In this document: piece by piece, positions 58,986-64,000 of the stretch
Numbering within the stretch: the stretch's first letter is position 1
Layout: every line of letters begins with the position of its first letter
Source of the DNA: Desmodus rotundus
Lineage: Eukaryota; Chordata; Mammalia; Chiroptera; Phyllostomidae
Reading direction: 5' to 3'
Length of the DNA: 64,000 bases
Assembly (NCBI RefSeq): GCF_022682495.2
Contig: NC_071390.1
Coordinates: 151,380,583-151,444,582, forward strand
Program-made: the position numbers and the translations under genes
Notes under the pieces: model-generated
What the model was told of the DNA's origin: nothing
The model's input: the letters and a program-made list of their open reading frames with translations, nothing else
Databases searched by the model: none

Positions 58986-61900
58986 CAGCCCAGCAGCAAA
59001 GCCCGAGCTCTCCGGCACTACTCACTACTGCCTCCACCAGACCACCAGAGCAGAAGCGGCCCTGAGGAGAGAACTAAGGACAGCGCCCTGGGGAGGGTGG
59101 AGTATCAGGGACTGGGAAAAGACTGTAAAAACTGTGCGAGGAGAGTAATGTCCCAGAAGCCAGAGGAAAAGAGTGTTTCCAGGAGCGAGTGGCCAACTGC
59201 ACACGGAGGACAGCTCAGAAAGGAGTGGGGCACGCATGAATGTGGCAACCAAGTCCAGCAGCAGCAACTGCTGTGGGCTGGGGGAGGATGTGAGGGAGGG
59301 AGCAAACGTACTGAACGTGGACGACTCTGTGTAGAAACCTGTCTGAAAGGCAGGGAGAAGGTGGTGGGGACCAAACAGTCACAACCCGGGAAAGAGCAGC
59401 GGTCAGGACTGGAACCTACACGCCACTTTACACTTAGGCCTCCACCATTGTGCTAAGTTACCAGGGTAATACACTTCAAGAAAACGCCAGCCCGAGCACT
59501 CTTCTGTTATAAAACAAGACTGCAGCCTGAATGAGGCGTCTGCCCAGGGCCAGTACTGGACGACGCATGTGCTCAAGGACCTTCAGCACAAAAGCAGACC
59601 GCAAACTGGGCTATAAAGATGACCCTCTGCCACCTTCCTAGGGGCCCAAACAGGCTCTGTTCTTCCAGGGGGTGGGACAGGGAGTACGGGGTTCTTCCAA
59701 GACACAAGGCGCTCCCATGTTTCTCCCCCCACAACAGCAGCAAGAGCTGGAAGAGAGAGGGCCAGAGAAAGTGCTGCCCACCGCCAACAAGCAACTCATT
59801 CATCTTCCCTCTGAAATGGCGGTCCTGTTTACAAACAACACTGAAGCATTCAAAAAGATCCCCAGAGATGCAGAGTAACCCAAGCATTTGCAGACTGCCA
59901 ACATACAAGAAAAAGGCTTATTCTCACCCATTAATGCTTTCGGACGGGGCTTGCAAAATGAGAAAGTACAACCATACAGCTGAAAAATCCAGCAACACTG
60001 CTCAGAAATAAGAGCCTGCCTTAAACTTCGGGGCTTGCCTCTGCCGCGCTGGATGGGTACGTGTGAAGGAAAGACATTTTCTTCCAGTACTGGTCACGGC
60101 TGGGTTCTGAGCATCGGCTCGGGCAGCAGCCTCCGCCAGTGTGTGCGGAACACAGAGCAAAATGCCTTATATCTCCTCAGCCCGTGGGCAGATGAACAGC
60201 ACTTAAAATGCCTTCACCTCCGCTACCTGTTTCACAGAAACACTGGTATGTCAGGCTTTCACCGAGTCCTACCTGCCAAGAGTATCATCTTCTTGGTAAA
60301 CACAAACATCATGTTAACCAACTCTTTCAACTTTTTTTTCCTTAATGATGAACGCTTTCTGTTAAAAAGTTTCACAAAGAAAGAAAAAGTTTCACAAATC
60401 ACCCTTACTTGTATTCGTATAAAACATATTCAAATTTGACCCCCAAATTTGGCAGTTTATTCTTTCATTTATTCAACATTTTTATCTTCTAGCTAAGAAC
60501 TTTTGCTTTTGTTTCGATCCCTCCACTCTAACGTTCAGCATAAGTGGCTGTCACGGGGCATCTTTCACAAAGAAACAAAGTCTGTTCCCCTCCCTGGTGC
60601 CCTTTCCAGCTCAGGCACCCACCGGCTCTCTGACCCTCTCACCCCACCTCACAGGAAGGATGAGTCAAACTCAGACCCCAGGGATGCTGCAAAGGACACA
60701 GCTCCTCGGGCAGAACCCTAGAACCCAGAATGATAGTGAAAAGTTTCAGGCTATATAAAAATCCAATTCTTAACGCTGCAAAAGACTAAGTTTACTTAAA
60801 GTAATTTGAACCAAACCAACAAAATACACAGAGAAAACACATTTCAAGGCTTGTTTGCCCCAAACCCTCCACCCCAACGTGGCTCCAAGGACCCTACCTG
60901 AGCAAGAGCAACAAGGATTTTTAAAGGCACACCTTTTGGGTCGCCTGTGCATACACAGCAGCTCACAAAGTAATAAGGAGATACATACACCGCAAGTCCT
61001 ACAGCAGAGTCTCAGTAAGTGTCTGTTGAATAAATGTGTTCCTAAAACATGCGTAAATCAAATTCTGCTAAAAAAAAACCATTTATTTTTATGAATAAAT
61101 AATGCACCATAACTTCAGATTTTTTCCCCATTTCTCAGTAAAACAAGCATTTGACTTTAAGTTTCTTGGCAGGTAGGATTTTTTTAAAAACACATTCAAG
61201 AATGTTTGCTTCTCAAAACTCTGTGATGTCTTTTTATAACAAAAACATTTGAATCTAAGTGAATATTTTTACAAAATTGTATTTACTTGTATAGTTAAAT
61301 TTAGACTTTATTGACCCAGAACTTGTATCACAATCTACTTCAATTAAACTATCTTTAAAACTAAAAATAAATTAGTAAGCAAATAATATAAACAAGAAGG
61401 TTATAGAACGTCTACTTCAGAGAATGAGCTATTTCAACCCTTTAAAATATCTATTTGAGTACAATCTGACATTACAGGCAGAGGCAAAATATTAAGGCTG
61501 CCATTTTAAATAAAAGCAACTTTCTGAAAAATTTAAGAAACACAGAAATTCATTTGAAATGGTCAGAGCTACAAGTTTTCCTTCTCTGACAATCACCAAG
61601 GAAAAGCAGTGACAAGAAAGATTTCAGGGAGCTACCTTAAATCTCCTAAGAAATGTTTGGCAGGAACATAGGAAAGAGGAAAAGCCTTTTTATAATAATA
61701 ATAAAAAATGAGGAAGAGGAGAAGAAGAATCTCAACTAGTAATCCCAAACTGTGATTCAGGCTCCTTACTGTTATCCTGGTTGATATTCTGGTCTTCGAT
61801 CTAAACATTTCTGTATTAGATGAACAGTGAGTGAAAACCTTCCCAACTCTCCCATCATTAGCTCTCTCCTGATGCTTTCATTATTTAGATGATCCTCAGG

Positions 61901-62152
61901 CAGGAGATACAAACTGGTTATATTTTTTACCCAAGGGTTATGATTTGAGTTCAGGTTTATTTCTTTTTGGTTCAGTGTTCAAAGAGAACAAATGAATTCT
62001 TTTATTAACCAACTATATTTTTAAATAAATCATGGAACTGCATGAATACAGCCATTCTTCCCACATTAAACAACTAGAAATACTTGCAACATTTTTCAAC
62101 AGATTTACCCTAATATTTGGTCCCAGATAATCATTTTAAAGAGCAACCTGAG

Positions 62153-62316
62153 GCCCTGGCCAGGTAGCTCAGTTGGTTAGAGCATCATCCCAGTACCCAA
62201 GGTGGTAGGTTCAACCCCAATCAAGGCACATATGAGAATCAATCAATGAATACATAATCAATCTCTCTCTCTCTCCCTCCCTCCCTCCCTCCCTCAAATC
62301 AATAAAAGTTGTTTTC
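62153..62316 (+). mobile_element. Short tRNA-type bat SINE with TSD
   Basis: The head is GGCCCTGGCCAGGTAGCTCA, the B box 'ggttcaaccccaatcaagg', followed by a (CT)n/(CCCT)n tract and 'aaatcaataaaag'. It lacks the usual VES middle ('ggccaggtccccag'), so it belongs to another subfamily. The flanks 62138-62152 and 62317-62331 match at 13 of 15 bases. Confidence 0.88.
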
Positions 62317-62835
62317 AAAGAGCAACTTAAGTTTACCTGAATCAGACCAAAGGCCCTTTAGTATCTACTACCCAGCTTGTTGTTTTGATAATTATTTAAG
62401 CATGTAATTCTCAATAAATGCTATCTAAGTAAGTGCTCTCTCTATATATATTTTTAATTTCTTTGCTTGGACATCAAGTTAAAAAAAAAGTCCTATTTAG
62501 GATTTATTTTCTGTAAGACACATAAAATTGTGTGCCCAATTTTTAGACAGCTATTTCAACCTTACTTTTCACCGAACAATGTTAAAAAAATATGATAATC
62601 TGAGTTGATAAATACATTGCATTAGGCACCTTACCAGTACCTAATATTTTATTTCATTTTCTTGAACAGATCATTGCTTGCTTGCTTGAGTAAAACTATT
62701 ACTCCCTAGATGCGTAATTTTTATCCCACTATTTCAGTCAAAAAAAATGTCCTTTCCTTTTGAAATCTCTAAATGATACTTGACTGCTGGCACCTATCTT
62801 CCTTTATCACCTTTTTGTCCTCTCTGGCTTTTTTT

Positions 62836-63036
62836 AAATCCTCACCGGAGGAGATGTCTATTGACTTGAGACAGACAGAAACATCGATGTGAGAAATGTC
62901 AATTAGTTGCCTCCTGTGTGTGGCCCAGACCAGGGATCGACCCATAACCTAGGTATGTGCCCTGACTGAGGATCCTACCCGCAACCTTTTGGTGTGCGGG
63001 ACGATGCTCCAACCAGCTGAGCCAATCCGGCAGAGC
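62836..63036 (-). mobile_element. VES SINE with perfect 20-bp TSD
   Basis: The minus-strand copy has the tRNA-like head 'gccggattggctcagctggt'. The 20-bp flank TGTCCTCTCTGGCTTTTTTT is repeated exactly at 62816-62835 and 63037-63056. Confidence 0.92.
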
Positions 63037-63099
63037 TGTCCTCTCTGGCTTTTTTTTACCTACTCCCAGCATTTTGGGCTACTTCTCTAATATTAACTC

Positions 63100-63142
63100 T
63101 CTCTGTCTGTCTTTCTCTCTCTCTCTCTCTCTTTTTTTTTTT
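63100..63142. repeat. (CT)n followed by T run
   Basis: A simple-sequence tract. The minus-strand open frame across it is not supported as a gene. Confidence 0.9.
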
Positions 63143-64000
63143 GGTGGAAGATTGAAAGCACAAAAGAAAAGTGGTAGAGGAGACAGAGCAGAGAAATGCT
63201 AGCCTCTTCTGCACTTGTGTCTGGCTCTTCCATATATAGTTGTTATAGCTACTGCTCAGACTATTGTTAAGCCAAGAGGTTCTAACACACATTACAGTAA
63301 GTAACTTACTCAGATTTCTAAACATTACAGAGTTTATGCTGTTTAATTTTTAAAGTATACTCTGTCAGGTATGGTAATCACAAGTGATGCTATAACAAGA
63401 TGGAGAAATGCTAATGAAATTGACAACTAAGAATTACTAACTCTAATTAACACTGACAGGCACTTAACGAGGTACCAGGCACTGCACCAACAAGTCATAT
63501 ACCGAACATCAGACACATCTACTGTCCCCAGGCAGTGAAAGAGAAGGCATGAGGCGTAATACATTTTCCACTTTCATTTCCCATAATTATAACTTACATA
63601 TTAAATTGCCACATTCAGATTAAATATTTAAATGTAAAATTACTATAGTAACCATACTCACACTAATCCACAGTTCAAAGTTAACTACGTCATGTACAAG
63701 ATTCCGAACTTAGAAGTTTTATTACCTTATCTAAGGGAAGACAACCTAAAGGCTTTACAAACACGAAATTCAGTTTTAAAAATCAAAACTTCACTAGCTC
63801 TTAAGTTTAAAAAAATCCCCAAAGCCCACCAACATACTGTCCCAAAATAGGAGAGAAGTGCGCTTTTTTTCTTAATTATTAAAACTGGCCCTGTAAATTT
63901 TATTTCAGTATTACTGGTAGCAGCTAAAAGTTAAACATCCTTAAATGTGTATCAATAGACACATATTATGATATATCCATGAATTAGAAAATTATGCATT

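Larger units (their letters stand above)
57518..64000 (-). other. DCUN1D4: DCUN1D4 upstream intron (partial, >6.4 kb)
   Basis: No earlier coding exon was found by reading for the N-terminal family sequence on the minus strand. MIR fragments (58095-58310, 58360-58520, 58600-58800, 58855-58985) and two VES SINEs (62153-62316 and 62836-63036) are present. The open frames between 58960 and 60440 have no recognised similarity. Confidence 0.8.

Noticed and set aside
58962..59456. 164-codon plus-strand open frame
   Set aside because: It begins in a MIR fragment, is intronic and low in complexity (Gln/Ser/Lys/Gly rich), and shows no domain.
61760..61800. Possible upstream DCUN1D4 exon ending in GTAAGG on the minus strand
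   Set aside because: The frames do not give the expected N-terminal family sequence and the phase needed before the 57517 exon is not met.
1..64000. CRISPR arrays, phage or bacterial defence systems
   Set aside because: No spaced direct repeats or prokaryotic genes occur. The regular short tandem tracts are ordinary microsatellites.

Overview
The window is mammalian nuclear DNA, almost certainly from a bat of the VES-SINE lineage (Yangochiroptera). It contains at least eight tRNA-derived VES SINEs, bat-type L1 and half-L1 (HAL1) copies, mariner and hAT DNA elements, and old mammalian MIR, L2, MaLR and L1M relics. Gene density is low, introns are long, and there are no operons or other prokaryotic features.

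One gene can be identified, DCUN1D4 (DCN1-like protein 4, a cullin-neddylation co-factor), on the minus strand. Its last eight coding exons lie at 57517-57403, 54529-54438, 49156-49086, 44268-44177, 38113-38005, 23706-23602, 21388-21286 and 21155-21100. All have AG/GT borders, and the phases join into 743 nt that complete a continuous frame of 247 residues ending in TAG. The family protein has about 292 residues, so the first ~45 codons, the promoter and the 5' exons must lie beyond base 64000. The visible exons carry a basic nuclear-localisation-like stretch and the whole PONY/DCUN1 domain that docks cullins. A repeat-poor 3' UTR of about 3.2 kb appears to end at a poly(A) signal near 17905.

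Region by region: 1-17880 is intergenic DNA downstream of DCUN1D4. It holds L2, MIR and L1M relics, a mariner-type MITE and a VES nested in one L1 3' end, a 0.8-kb inverted repeat pair (2989-3820 and 12155-12965), and a 5'-truncated HAL1 with a perfect 15-bp target duplication. 17885-21155 is the last exon and 3' UTR. 21156-57402 is the spliced body of the gene. Its largest intron (23707-38004) carries an 8-bp-TSD hAT element, a full-length HAL1 with 5' UTR, open ORF1 and poly(A) tail, a short L1 end flanked by unusually long direct repeats, and an ancient LINE split by a MaLR LTR. Further upstream are an L1M 3' end, a hAT-Charlie-type relic, a deleted mariner keeping its transposase N-terminus, a solo class II ERV LTR with a 6-bp duplication, an L2 and a second HAL1. 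57518-64000 is intron sequence with MIRs and two VES copies.

I found no evidence of an undescribed multi-gene system. The most informative observations concern mobile elements: the HAL1 family with an in-frame ORF1 deletion, the inverted repeat pair, and several DNA-transposon derivatives with intact target-site signatures.
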